Positions 1 through 5,540 of a stretch of DNA of 6,409 bases are shown one piece after another; positions within the stretch are counted from its first letter, which is position 1; every line of letters starts with the position of its first letter. Origin of the DNA: Paracoccaceae bacterium (GTDB lineage Bacteria > Pseudomonadota > Alphaproteobacteria > Rhodobacterales > Rhodobacteraceae); the NCBI GenBank assembly GCA_009920225.1, contig RGAJ01000107.1:1-6409 (forward strand). The letters run 5' to 3'. The position numbers and the translations under genes were made by a program. Under the pieces are notes generated by a model. The model saw only the letters and a program-made list of their open reading frames with translations. It was not told the origin of the DNA and made no database searches.

Positions 1-184
1 GTTGCTTGGCACTGTGCGCGCTGTGCAAAACCATGGTGCAACGGATCTCTTGGAAATTATGGGGGCAGGGTTGAAAACAACGGTGTTGTTGCCCTTTACC
101 CGCCAAGCTGTTCCAACTGTCGATCTGGCGTCTGGCCGCATTGTCGCGGACCCGCCCCTTGGTCTTTTTGCGGATGAGGCATGA
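1..184 (+). CDS. rimM: RimM, 16S rRNA processing / 30S maturation factor (C-terminal 60 residues, 5' end outside window)
   Basis: RimM binds ribosomal protein S19 and helps late assembly of the 30S head. Only its C-terminal PRC-barrel part is present; the reading frame enters at base 2 and ends in TGA at 182-184. The visible protein has the family's signature pattern: a [14 protein letters not shown] strand followed by LLPFT, VP.VDL and a closing DPP.GL segment. The TTG at base 2 is simply a leucine codon inside the gene, not a start. The stop overlaps the trmD start as ATGA, the usual translationally coupled arrangement in rpsP-rimM-trmD-rplS operons. The identification rests on both the motif and this position; the N-terminal domain cannot be judged. 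Confidence 0.93.
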   Translation, partial: LLGTVRAVQNHGATDLLEIMGAGLKTTVLLPFTRQAVPTVDLASGRIVADPPLGLFADEA

Positions 185-981
185 ACGAACCTGTCAATAA
201 ATCCGCTGGCCGCAAATCAATTTCGGTGTCCCTCAAACCGCGTGAATTGATGACAGAACACCCACGTTTGAACGGTGTGTGGACCGCGCAAATCATCACG
301 CTTTTCCCCAAAGCGTTCCCAGGCGTGTTGGGTGAAAGCCTGACAGGCCGCGCCTTGGCCGAGGGGAAATGGTGTTTGGAAACCATTGACTTGCGCCCCT
401 ATGGCATTGGCAAGCATAAAAACGTGGATGACACACCCGCAGGCGGCGGCGCAGGGATGGTTTTGCGGGCGGACGTCGTAGGGCCCGCAATCGACGCCGC
501 GTTGGCCTCTGCCCCAGTTGGTCGACCGCTTGTATATCTGTCACCACGCGGCCGCCGGTTCGATCAAAAGATGGCGCAAAGCTGGGCGGATGGGAACGGT
601 GTGATCTTGCTTTGCGGACGCTTCGAAGGCGTCGATCAAAGGGTCCTAGATCATTATAATATCCAAGAAGTTTCATTGGGCGATTTCGTCTTGACGGGCG
701 GGGAAATCGCGGCCCAAGCGATGATCGACGCGGCCGTTCGATTGCGCCCCGACGTATTGGGAAATGCCGCGTCAACCGTCGATGAAAGCCATTCGAATGG
801 CTTGTTAGAGCATCCGCAATACACGCGTCCCGCCGAATGGAAGGGGCGCGAGATCCCCGAAATCTTATCCTCTGGTCATCATGCAAATGTTGAAAAATGG
901 CGATTGGAGCAATCTCGCAAATTGACCCAAGACCGCAGGCCCGATCTATGGGACGCATATCAAAATAAACAAGACGATTGA
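181..981 (+). CDS. trmD: TrmD, tRNA (guanine-37-N1)-methyltransferase
   Basis: TrmD uses S-adenosylmethionine to methylate G37 next to the anticodon, which prevents +1 frameshifting; it acts in the cytoplasm as a SPOUT-fold dimer with a trefoil knot. The 266-residue product shows [11 protein letters not shown] (83-93), GRFEGVDQR (146-154) and [11 protein letters not shown] (165-175), the knot and SAM-binding segments. Arg187 and Asp201 (in TVDES) align with the catalytic E. coli Arg154 and Asp169, and [11 protein letters not shown] (207-217) follows as in the family. The catalytic core begins near residue 33 ([11 protein letters not shown]), so the protein carries about 32 extra N-terminal residues compared with E. 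coli. I keep ATG 181 because it overlaps the rimM stop (ATGA) with GAGG just before it; the internal ATG at 250 has no ribosome binding site. The C-terminus is shorter than in E. coli. Confidence 0.97.
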   Translation: MNEPVNKSAGRKSISVSLKPRELMTEHPRLNGVWTAQIITLFPKAFPGVLGESLTGRALAEGKWCLETIDLRPYGIGKHKNVDDTPAGGGAGMVLRADVVGPAIDAALASAPVGRPLVYLSPRGRRFDQKMAQSWADGNGVILLCGRFEGVDQRVLDHYNIQEVSLGDFVLTGGEIAAQAMIDAAVRLRPDVLGNAASTVDESHSNGLLEHPQYTRPAEWKGREIPEILSSGHHANVEKWRLEQSRKLTQDRRPDLWDAYQNKQDD

Positions 982-1040
982 TTTCACTTTTGCAAAAATA
1001 CTCAATCGGGCGTAGCCCGCATGAAAACCAAAGGTTTTCA
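982..1040. repeat. REP-like intergenic element after trmD (palindrome plus two hairpins)
   Basis: Directly after the trmD stop comes TTTTGCAAAA (988-997, perfect palindrome) followed by ATACTC, then the hairpin CGGGC-GTA-GCCCG (1007-1019) and the hairpin TGAAAACC-AAA-GGTTTTCA (1022-1040). From memory, a TTTTGCAAAAATACTC string followed by a GC-rich hairpin recurs downstream of many genes in Rhodobacterales genomes, so this may be one copy of a dispersed extragenic repeat; that cannot be shown from one copy. No T-run follows either hairpin, so it is not a clear intrinsic terminator. It could protect the 3' end of a rimM-trmD mRNA. Confidence 0.35.
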
Positions 1041-1063
1041 GAATAAAAATCCCAAGTTCCCTT

Positions 1064-1166
1064 GCATTATTCACCAATAATGCGTACACGCAGGCCATTG
1101 GAGATGGCGGGATTCGATCCCGCCGCGTTTTTTGTTGTCTGATGCGTAAGCATAAGGAGACAAGCG
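1064..1166 (+). promoter_or_regulatory. Structured 5' leader candidate of rplS-rpmE
   Basis: The stretch before rplS contains a perfect 8-bp hairpin GCATTATT-CACC-AATAATGC (1064-1083), a 5-bp hairpin GCCAT-TGGAG-ATGGC (1094-1108), a terminator-like hairpin (1106-1124) and a small stem ATGC-GTAA-GCAT (1142-1153) with a GNRA-type loop that abuts the AAGGAG ribosome binding site (1154-1159). The 5-bp hairpin and the terminator-like hairpin share bases 1106-1108 and so exclude each other. A very weak promoter guess is TTGCAT (1062-1067), 17 bp, TACACG (1085-1090). This could be an autoregulated ribosomal-protein leader, but I do not recognise it as a named RNA family. Confidence 0.35.
1106..1133 (+). 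terminator. Intrinsic-terminator-like hairpin before rplS (possible attenuator)
   Basis: GGCGGGAT (1106-1113) pairs perfectly with ATCCCGCC (1117-1124) around a TCG loop, and six T residues follow at 1128-1133. Only 33 nt separate the T-run from the rplS ATG, too few for a full promoter. If it does terminate, rplS must be expressed by read-through, which points to attenuation. The stem is short and the T-run starts three bases beyond it, so termination may be weak. Confidence 0.45.
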
Positions 1167-1544
1167 ATGAACTTGATCGCACAACTCGAGGCGGAACAAA
1201 TCGCCGCGCTGGGCAAAGAGATCCCAGATTTCAAAGCGGGTGATACAATCCGCGTTGGTTACAAAGTAACCGAAGGTACACGTTCACGTGTGCAAAACTA
1301 CGAAGGTGTTTGCATTTCTCGCAAAAACGGCCACGGCATTGCCGGGTCATTCACAGTTCGTAAAATCTCTTTCGGTGAAGGTGTTGAGCGCGTATTCCCA
1401 TTGCACTCCACAAACATCGACAGCATCACAGTAGTTCGTCGCGGCCGCGTTCGTCGTGCGAAACTGTACTACCTACGCTCGCGTCGCGGTAAATCTGCAC
1501 GTATCGCAGAGGTTTCCAACTACAAATCTAAAAACGACCAATAA
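1167..1544 (+). CDS. rplS: 50S ribosomal protein L19
   Basis: L19 sits at the interface between the 50S and 30S subunits and contributes to intersubunit bridges. The 125-residue basic protein matches the family end to end: [13 protein letters not shown] (22-34), [13 protein letters not shown] (36-50), [20 protein letters not shown] (62-81) and the C-terminal [15 protein letters not shown] (90-104) followed by RRGKSARI. Its length is close to that of bacterial L19 proteins (about 115-130). The start is fixed by AAGGAG (1154-1159) seven bases before the ATG. It lies 185 bp after trmD and 11 bp before rpmE, so the two ribosomal protein genes are very probably cotranscribed. The gap upstream holds several hairpins that could allow expression separate from trmD. 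Confidence 0.98.
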   Translation: MNLIAQLEAEQIAALGKEIPDFKAGDTIRVGYKVTEGTRSRVQNYEGVCISRKNGHGIAGSFTVRKISFGEGVERVFPLHSTNIDSITVVRRGRVRRAKLYYLRSRRGKSARIAEVSNYKSKNDQ

Positions 1545-1555
1545 GGAGCGGCGAG

Positions 1556-1777
1556 ATGAGAAAAGACATCCATCCCGATTATCACTTCATCGACGTCAAA
1601 ATGACCGATGGTACTATCGTGAAAATGCGCTCCACTTGGGGTAAAGAAGGCGACACAATGGCGCTTGATATTGACCCAACAGTGCATCCTGCATGGACCG
1701 GTGGCGGTACACGTTTGATGGACCAAGGTGGTCGCGTGTCCAAATTCAAAAAGAAATACGAAGGCTTGGGCTTCTAA
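1556..1777 (+). CDS. rpmE: 50S ribosomal protein L31, cysteine-free form
   Basis: L31 is a small late-assembling 50S protein that helps hold the two subunits together. The 73-residue product begins MRKDIHPDY and contains TDGT..K.RST.G, DIDP..HPAWTGG and [11 protein letters not shown], all typical of L31. It has no cysteine, so the four zinc-ligand cysteines of E. coli RpmE (16, 18, 37, 40) are absent; this is the zinc-independent form, which I recall as usual in alphaproteobacteria rather than a defect. The ribosome binding site AAGGAG is formed together with the TAA stop of rplS (1542-1548), seven bases before the ATG, which suggests coupled translation. An intrinsic terminator follows about 20 bp after the stop, so this is the last gene of the operon. 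Confidence 0.97.
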   Translation: MRKDIHPDYHFIDVKMTDGTIVKMRSTWGKEGDTMALDIDPTVHPAWTGGGTRLMDQGGRVSKFKKKYEGLGF

Positions 1778-1797
1778 TCCCAACGACATATTTCAAA

Positions 1798-1827
1798 GAA
1801 AAGGGTCGCCATTGTGCGGCCCTTTTT
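1798..1827 (+). terminator. Intrinsic terminator of the rplS-rpmE operon
   Basis: The stem AAAGGGTCGC (1800-1809) pairs with GCGGCCCTTT (1816-1825) with one G-T wobble around the six-base loop CATTGT, and the 3' arm runs into five T residues (1823-1827). It lies about 20 bp after the rpmE stop and faces the opposing phaB terminator. Confidence 0.88.
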
Positions 1828-1845
1828 CATTTGTGAATTGTCCAC

Positions 1846-1873
1846 AAAAAAAGGCCCCGCGGAGGGGCCTTTT
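1846..1873 (-). terminator. Intrinsic terminator of phaB
   Basis: A perfect 10-bp stem, AAAAGGCCCC (1849-1858) with GGGGCCTTTT (1864-1873), encloses a five-base loop. Read on the minus strand it is followed by seven T residues (1852 to 1846) and lies about 20 bp after the phaB stop. It has four T residues on the plus strand too and may act as a weaker backup there. Confidence 0.88.
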
Positions 1874-1894
1874 ACATTTAGATAGATTTAGGTG

Positions 1895-2617
1895 TTACAC
1901 AAAGAATTGTGCGCCGTTGGCTGAGATGGTCGATCCGTTGATAAACCCTGAATCGTCTGACGCAAGGAACGCAACGCAGCGCGCGATTTCTTCGGGCTCG
2001 CCCAAGCGGCCTGCTGGGATCTGCGCAATGATTGACTCGCGGACTTTCTCAGGCACCGCCATCACCATTTCGGTTGCGATATAGCCCGGGCAGATTGCGT
2101 TTGCAGTAATACCCGCGCGCGCACCTTCTTGGGCCAAAGATTTCACGATGCCCAAATCGCCCGCTTTGGTCGCGGCATAGTTGACCTGCGCAAATTGACC
2201 TTTTTGTCCGTTGATCGATGAAATCACGATCACGCGACCGAATTTACGTTCGCGCATACCGGGCCAAATCGGGTGGACGGTGTTAAACACGCCTGTCAGG
2301 TTGGTGTCGATCACTTGGTGCCATTGCTCTGGTGTCATTTTGTGGAAGGGCGCGTCACGGGTGATGCCGGCGTTTGCAACGACGATATCGATCGGGCCAA
2401 GGTCTGCTTCGACTTTGGCGATGCCAGCGGCGCTTGCTTCGTAATCGGCAACGTTCCATTTATAGGTTTTAATGCCTGTCTCAGCGGTGAAGGCTGCGGC
2501 TGCATCATCATTGCCTGCATAGTTTGCAGCAACAGTATATCCTGCGGCTTGAAGTTGTTTTGAAATGGCTGCGCCAATGCCGCGCGACCCGCCTGTGACC
2601 AATGCAATACGACCCAT
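1895..2617 (-). CDS. phaB: Acetoacetyl-CoA reductase (PhaB/PhbB), PHB synthesis
   Basis: PhaB reduces acetoacetyl-CoA with NADPH to (R)-3-hydroxybutyryl-CoA, the monomer for PHB synthase, in the cytoplasm. The 240-residue protein is a classical short-chain dehydrogenase: TGGSRGIG cofactor loop (8-15), NAG (82-84), Asn106, and the catalytic Ser134, Tyr147 and Lys151. What separates it from the related FabG is the substrate-pocket segment SINGQKGQFAQVNY (134-147) and PGYIATEMV (177-185), which match the characterised Cupriavidus PhaB. The length agrees with PhaB (about 240-246). The start has AGGAGA (2625-2630) seven bases upstream. It lies downstream of phaA on the same strand, but a terminator stands between them (2714-2742), so it may need its own promoter. 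A FabG role is less likely. Confidence 0.95.
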   Translation of the reverse strand: MGRIALVTGGSRGIGAAISKQLQAAGYTVAANYAGNDDAAAAFTAETGIKTYKWNVADYEASAAGIAKVEADLGPIDIVVANAGITRDAPFHKMTPEQWHQVIDTNLTGVFNTVHPIWPGMRERKFGRVIVISSINGQKGQFAQVNYAATKAGDLGIVKSLAQEGARAGITANAICPGYIATEMVMAVPEKVRESIIAQIPAGRLGEPEEIARCVAFLASDDSGFINGSTISANGAQFFV

Positions 2618-2653
2618 GATGTGTTCTCCTATTCCTGAATCTTCTTGGTAACT

Positions 2654-2682
2654 CTATTACTCAAATGATTACGAATACGCAA
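2654..2682 (-). promoter_or_regulatory. Weak promoter candidate for phaB
   Basis: On the minus strand TTGCGT (2682-2677), a 17-bp spacer and TAATAG (2659-2654) give a poor sigma-70 match, three of six in each box. It is listed because the phaA terminator just upstream makes a separate phaB start likely. It would give a leader of about 30 nt. An imperfect palindrome ATTACG-AATA-CGCAAT (2668-2683) overlaps it. Confidence 0.2.
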
Positions 2683-2713
2683 TATTATTTCGCAAAGAAT
2701 TTCCGCGCTGCAG

Positions 2714-2742
2714 AAAAAAGCGGGGCCAAATGGCCCCGCTTT
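2714..2742 (-). terminator. Intrinsic terminator directly after phaA
   Basis: The perfect 11-bp stem AAAGCGGGGCC (2717-2727) and GGCCCCGCTTT (2732-2742), with the four-base loop AAAT, begins 6 bp after the phaA stop. On the minus strand a run of six T residues (2719 to 2714) follows. Its strength suggests that much phaA transcription stops before phaB. Confidence 0.88.
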
Positions 2743-2748
2743 CAAAAA

Positions 2749-3924
2749 TTATGGACGCTCAATGCACATGGCCACGCCCATGCCGCCACCGATACAGAGC
2801 GTTGCAAGACCGCGCTTTACATTGCGGCGTTGCATTTCAAAGATCAAGGTGTTGAATATCCGCGCACCGGATGCGCCGATTGGGTGACCGATTGCAATTG
2901 CACCGCCATTCACGTTTACGATTGCGGGATCCCAGCCCATATCTTTGTTGACTGCGCAGGCTTGCGCTGCAAACGCTTCGTTTGCTTCGACCAGATCAAG
3001 GCTATCTGCGGACCAACCTGCTTTTTCCAATGCTTTGCGGCTTGCATAGATTGGGCCGACGCCCATGATTTTGGGATCCAAACCAGCCGTCGCATAGGAC
3101 ACGATGCGCGCAAGGGGTTCGATCCCGCGTTTTTCTGCATTCTCTGCGGTCATCAGCAAAGCACCCGCAGCGCCGTCGTTAAGGCCTGATGCGTTCGCCG
3201 CTGTGACAGATCCGTCTTTGGTGAAAGCTGGGCGCAGTTTTTGCATGCTTTCCAATGTCGCGCCGTGACGAATATATTCGTCTTGGTCCACGATGATGTC
3301 ACCCTTGCGGGTTTTCACGGTAAATGGCGTGATTTCGTCGGCAAATTTACCCGCCTTTTGAGCGGCTTCTGCTTTGTTTTGTGACGCAAGCGCAAATTCG
3401 TCTTGCATGTCGCGGCTGATTTGCCACTGCGCAGCTACGTTTTCGGCGGTTTGCCCCATGTGATACCCGTTGAAGGCATCCCACAGACCATCACGGATCA
3501 TGCTGTCGATATATTGGACGTCGCCCATTTTATGACCTGCGCGCAAATGTGCGACGTGGGGGGAAAGGGTCATGTTTTCTTGGCCGCCGGCGCAGACGAT
3601 ATCTGCATCGCCCAATTGGATGTGCTGTGCCGCCAAAGCGATTGCGCGCAGGCCTGAACCACAGACTTGGTTAATGCTCCACGCGGCGCTTTCAATGGGC
3701 AGACCTGCGTTGATATGGGCTTGGCGGGCGGGGTTCTGGCCCTGACCAGCGGTCAAGACTTGGCCCAGAATGGTTTCGGAAACGTCTGCTTTGTCGATCC
3801 CGGCGCGGGCGACAAGCGCTTCTAACATTGTGGCACCCAAATCGTGCGCAGGTGTGTTTGCAAATGATCCGCCAAAGCTACCGACGGCGGTACGCGCCGC
3901 GGATGCGATTACTACGTTAGTCAT
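2749..3924 (-). CDS. phaA: Acetyl-CoA C-acetyltransferase (beta-ketothiolase PhaA)
   Basis: This biosynthetic thiolase condenses two acetyl-CoA into acetoacetyl-CoA, the first step of PHB synthesis, and can also run in the degradative direction. The 391-residue length is typical. The nucleophile Cys88 lies in [12 protein letters not shown] (315-318) matches the family, His347 is in [14 protein letters not shown], and Cys377 is in CIGGGMG, so the catalytic set Cys-His-Cys is complete. The start ATG has GGAGG (3931-3935) six bases upstream. It is followed 6 bp later by a strong terminator and then by phaB, the next enzyme in the pathway. A promoter and palindrome lie upstream (3962-3990). A degradative thiolase such as AtoB would look alike; the adjacent phaB favours PhaA. 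Confidence 0.95.
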   Translation of the reverse strand: MTNVVIASAARTAVGSFGGSFANTPAHDLGATMLEALVARAGIDKADVSETILGQVLTAGQGQNPARQAHINAGLPIESAAWSINQVCGSGLRAIALAAQHIQLGDADIVCAGGQENMTLSPHVAHLRAGHKMGDVQYIDSMIRDGLWDAFNGYHMGQTAENVAAQWQISRDMQDEFALASQNKAEAAQKAGKFADEITPFTVKTRKGDIIVDQDEYIRHGATLESMQKLRPAFTKDGSVTAANASGLNDGAAGALLMTAENAEKRGIEPLARIVSYATAGLDPKIMGVGPIYASRKALEKAGWSADSLDLVEANEAFAAQACAVNKDMGWDPAIVNVNGGAIAIGHPIGASGARIFNTLIFEMQRRNVKRGLATLCIGGGMGVAMCIERP

Positions 3925-3961
3925 GAGTGTCCTCCACTATTTCACGAAACTCGTTGCGCGT

Positions 3962-3990
3962 TTGATACAACTTTTGCTGCAGTGCGGCAA
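3962..3990 (-). promoter_or_regulatory. Promoter candidate for phaA
   Basis: On the minus strand TTGCCG (3990-3985), a 17-bp spacer and TATCAA (3967-3962) form a fair sigma-70-type promoter, placing the start about 30 bp before the phaA ATG. It lies in the 89-bp gap between the EAL gene stop and phaA. The -35 box and spacer are covered by a palindrome (3974-3990), as expected for a repressed promoter. Confidence 0.45.
3974..3990. promoter_or_regulatory. 17-bp palindrome, PhaR-operator candidate
   Basis: TTGCTGCAGTGCGGCAA is a dyad around G3982 with seven of eight base pairs matching (only 3978/3986 differ). Inside it, CTGC-AGT-GCGG differs by one base from the CTGC-N3-GCAG type of site I recall for the PHB regulator PhaR of Paracoccus and Rhodobacter. 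Its placement over the phaA -35 element suits a repressor. The regulator's identity is inference, as no phaR is in the window. Confidence 0.45.
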
Positions 3991-4013
3991 CACATTTGAC
4001 ATAGTATGCGACA

Positions 4014-4838
4014 CTAAACTGCCTGTGCAGAGACCATCCAAGGTGGGGAAAGCGTTGGCATGCCATAGAAATAGCCCTGAAGACAGTCGATGCCGTGTTC
4101 GGTCAGCCAATCGCTATCAATCGGATTTTCGACTGCCTCGGCAATGGTATGCATTCCAAAATGTTCTGCAATCGAAATAAGGGCTTGAACCAAAACCTGA
4201 TTATCTGTGTTGTGCGCCACGTTTCGGATAAATTGTTCGTCAACCTTGACGATGTCGAATTGGAAATCGCGCAGATATCGAAACGATGTGGTTCCCGCGC
4301 CAAAGTCGTCAAGGGCAAAGGTGATGCCCCGCTTTCGCAGATCTTTCATAAAACTCATGACCAAGTCGGGCAGCAAGATGGTCGAGCTTTCGGTGATTTC
4401 AAGAATCAGTCGTTCCCCAATCGCAGGATCACGGCGCAATGCGCGCCCCAAGATGTCGTTCCATTTTCCATATCCGATAGATCGTGCAGACAGGTTGATG
4501 GAGATCCTAAGATCAGGTGTAAGTGCGAGATGTTTCAGGCCCACCTCAAGGGCGGCGCAATCGATTTGACGACCCAATTCGATTTCTTCGACATGGGGCA
4601 TAAAATCGCGTGCGGGGATAATTCGCCCTGTTTCGTCGGGGATGCGGATCAGACCTTCGTGAAAGATCACAGTATGCGGTGCACGCGCCGAAACAATGGG
4701 TTGAAACGCCAACGCTGCACGCCCCCCGATCAGGGCGCGGTGAACCAGGGTCATTGCGTCCTTTTTCGTGCGCGCCATCGCATTGGAAAATGGGCTGTCA
4801 TCATCGGGCATTGTGTCAATCTTGTTGAAGTTTAGCAT
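4014..4838 (-). CDS. Stand-alone EAL-domain protein, predicted cyclic di-GMP phosphodiesterase
   Basis: EAL domains hydrolyse the second messenger cyclic di-GMP to pGpG. The 274-residue product has a short N-terminal stretch and then one EAL domain from about residue 40 to the end; I see no GGDEF domain, sensor domain, signal peptide or membrane segment. The signature reads HEGLIR, with Glu61 kept and Ala replaced by Gly. Asn115 (INLS), Glu147 (EITE), Asp177-Asp178 (DDFGAG), Lys198, Glu234 (AEAVE) and Gln254 (QGY) match the catalytic and metal ligands of RocR with identical spacing from Asn115 onward, so activity is likely. I chose ATG 4838 because GGAG (4845-4848) lies six bases upstream; a longer version opening at 4994 would run into tag. 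It lies 89 bp upstream of phaA on the same strand with no clear terminator between. The input signal is unknown. Confidence 0.88.
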   Translation of the reverse strand: MLNFNKIDTMPDDDSPFSNAMARTKKDAMTLVHRALIGGRAALAFQPIVSARAPHTVIFHEGLIRIPDETGRIIPARDFMPHVEEIELGRQIDCAALEVGLKHLALTPDLRISINLSARSIGYGKWNDILGRALRRDPAIGERLILEITESSTILLPDLVMSFMKDLRKRGITFALDDFGAGTTSFRYLRDFQFDIVKVDEQFIRNVAHNTDNQVLVQALISIAEHFGMHTIAEAVENPIDSDWLTEHGIDCLQGYFYGMPTLSPPWMVSAQAV

Positions 4839-4853
4839 CGTCGTCTCCATACT

Positions 4854-4882
4854 TCGACAAGGTGCCTCAAGAACCCTAACAA
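4854..4882 (+). promoter_or_regulatory. Promoter candidate for tag
   Basis: TCGACA (4854-4859, five of six to TTGACA), 17 bp, then TAACAA (4877-4882, three of six to TATAAT) lie in the 65-bp gap between the divergent EAL gene and tag. The transcript would start shortly before the AGGA site at 4892. I found no convincing promoter on the other strand for the EAL gene in this gap. Confidence 0.3.
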
Positions 4883-4903
4883 TTTCTAAACAGGATAGTG
4901 AAA

Positions 4904-5461
4904 ATGACGCGATGCGCATGGGCTGGGCCCGATCAAATTTATATCGATTACCATGATCACGAATGGGGCGTGCCAGAATACGACAGTCGTGCACTGTGGG
5001 AAAAGCTGATCCTTGAGGGGTATCAAGCGGGTCTAAGCTGGATTACCATTTTGAAAAAACGCGAAAATTTCCGTGCGGCCTTTGCGGGATTTGAGCCCAA
5101 GGAAATCGCAACATGGGGGGAGGATCGGGTTGAACTTTTGGTGCAGAACGCAGGGATTATTCGTCACCGAGGAAAGATAAACGCCACGATTGGGAACGCG
5201 AAAGCCTATCTTGAGATTGAGGCAGAGCAAGGGTTTTCAAACTATATTTGGGGCTTTGTAAACCACACGCCGATCATACACGGTTTTTCCCAATTGGGTG
5301 AGGTCCCAAATTCGGATGCAATCGCAATAGCGATGTCCAAAGATTTAAAAAAGCGTGGGTTTAAGTTTTGTGGGCCAACCATTGTGTATGCGTTTATGCA
5401 GGCGGCCGGATTGGTGAATGATCATGTAACCACATGTCCGCAGCATCCGAATAATCGATAA
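4904..5461 (+). CDS. tag: DNA-3-methyladenine glycosylase I (Tag)
   Basis: Tag excises 3-methyladenine from alkylated DNA, starting base-excision repair. The 185-residue protein is collinear with E. coli Tag (187): Cys4, His17, His174 and Cys178 form the zinc snap that ties the termini together; Glu38 in LEGYQAGLSWITILKKRE is the residue that reads the base, with Trp46 nearby; and GIIRHRGKI (84-92) is the conserved DNA-binding segment. I place the start at ATG 4904, because AGGA (4892-4895) is eight bases away and Cys4 then falls at the E. coli position. The GTG at 4898 would be only two bases from that site. It is transcribed away from the EAL gene and is followed by a separate transporter gene with its own promoter candidate, so it is probably monocistronic. 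Confidence 0.97.
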   Translation: MTRCAWAGPDQIYIDYHDHEWGVPEYDSRALWEKLILEGYQAGLSWITILKKRENFRAAFAGFEPKEIATWGEDRVELLVQNAGIIRHRGKINATIGNAKAYLEIEAEQGFSNYIWGFVNHTPIIHGFSQLGEVPNSDAIAIAMSKDLKKRGFKFCGPTIVYAFMQAAGLVNDHVTTCPQHPNNR

Positions 5462-5497
5462 GCGGGCGATGGTTTTCGTGAATTGACTATCGCCTGC
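5462..5497. promoter_or_regulatory. Inverted repeat after tag, overlapping a -35 box
   Basis: GCGGGCGAT (5462-5470), starting at the base after the tag stop, pairs with ATCGCCTGC (5489-5497) with one G-T wobble, and the stem can extend inward with weaker pairs. No T-run follows, so it is not a standard intrinsic terminator. Its right half covers the transporter's -35 candidate. It may be a tag mRNA 3' hairpin or an operator. Confidence 0.4.
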
Positions 5498-5511
5498 GTG
5501 GTGGATAAAAC
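5483..5511 (+). promoter_or_regulatory. Promoter candidate for the MFS transporter gene
   Basis: TTGACT (5483-5488), 17 bp, then TAAAAC (5506-5511) match nine of twelve sigma-70 consensus positions with ideal spacing. Transcription would begin near 5518, about 20 bases before the ATG at 5541. Inverted repeats flank it on both sides. Confidence 0.5.
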
Positions 5512-5520
5512 GCTGTTAAC

Positions 5521-5536
5521 TAAACTGATCGGTTTA
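5521..5536. promoter_or_regulatory. 16-bp palindrome, operator candidate before the MFS gene
   Basis: TAAACTGATCGGTTTA is a dyad with seven of eight pairs matching (only 5526/5531 differ). It lies between the -10 box and the ATG, around the predicted transcription start, a typical repressor position. Drug exporters of this family are often controlled by TetR- or MarR-type repressors; no such gene is in the window, so the partner is unknown. Confidence 0.45.
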
Positions 5537-5540
5537 AAAG

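Noticed and set aside
296..958. Long open frame on the minus strand (220 codons) inside trmD
   Set aside because: It lies fully opposite trmD, its product is arginine- and proline-rich without recognisable motifs, and trmD explains the sequence.
1094..1124. On the minus strand, a tRNA T-arm-like hairpin (GCGGG, loop ATCGAAT, CCCGC) followed by CATCTCCA, suggesting a tRNA 3' end or attachment site
   Set aside because: No matching GGAGATG acceptor strand, D-arm, anticodon arm or CCA lies nearby, and the loop lacks T54. The same hairpin with its T-run is explained more simply as a terminator-like element on the plus strand.
946..1182. Minus-strand open frame of 78 codons across the trmD-rplS gap
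   Set aside because: It crosses hairpins and the rplS ribosome binding site, and has no family resemblance; I found no support for translation.
2665..3189. Plus-strand open frame of 174 codons opposite phaA
   Set aside because: It spans the phaA terminator and runs antisense to a complete thiolase; the cysteine-rich product looks like a shadow translation.
4095..4835. Plus-strand open frame of 246 codons opposite the EAL gene
   Set aside because: It mirrors the EAL gene almost exactly, and its product shows no known domain, whereas the minus-strand frame has all EAL motifs.
4839..4994. Longer 326-residue form of the EAL protein starting at 4994
   Set aside because: The extra 52 residues overlap the tag gene and its ribosome binding site, show no domain, and a good GGAG site supports the ATG at 4838.
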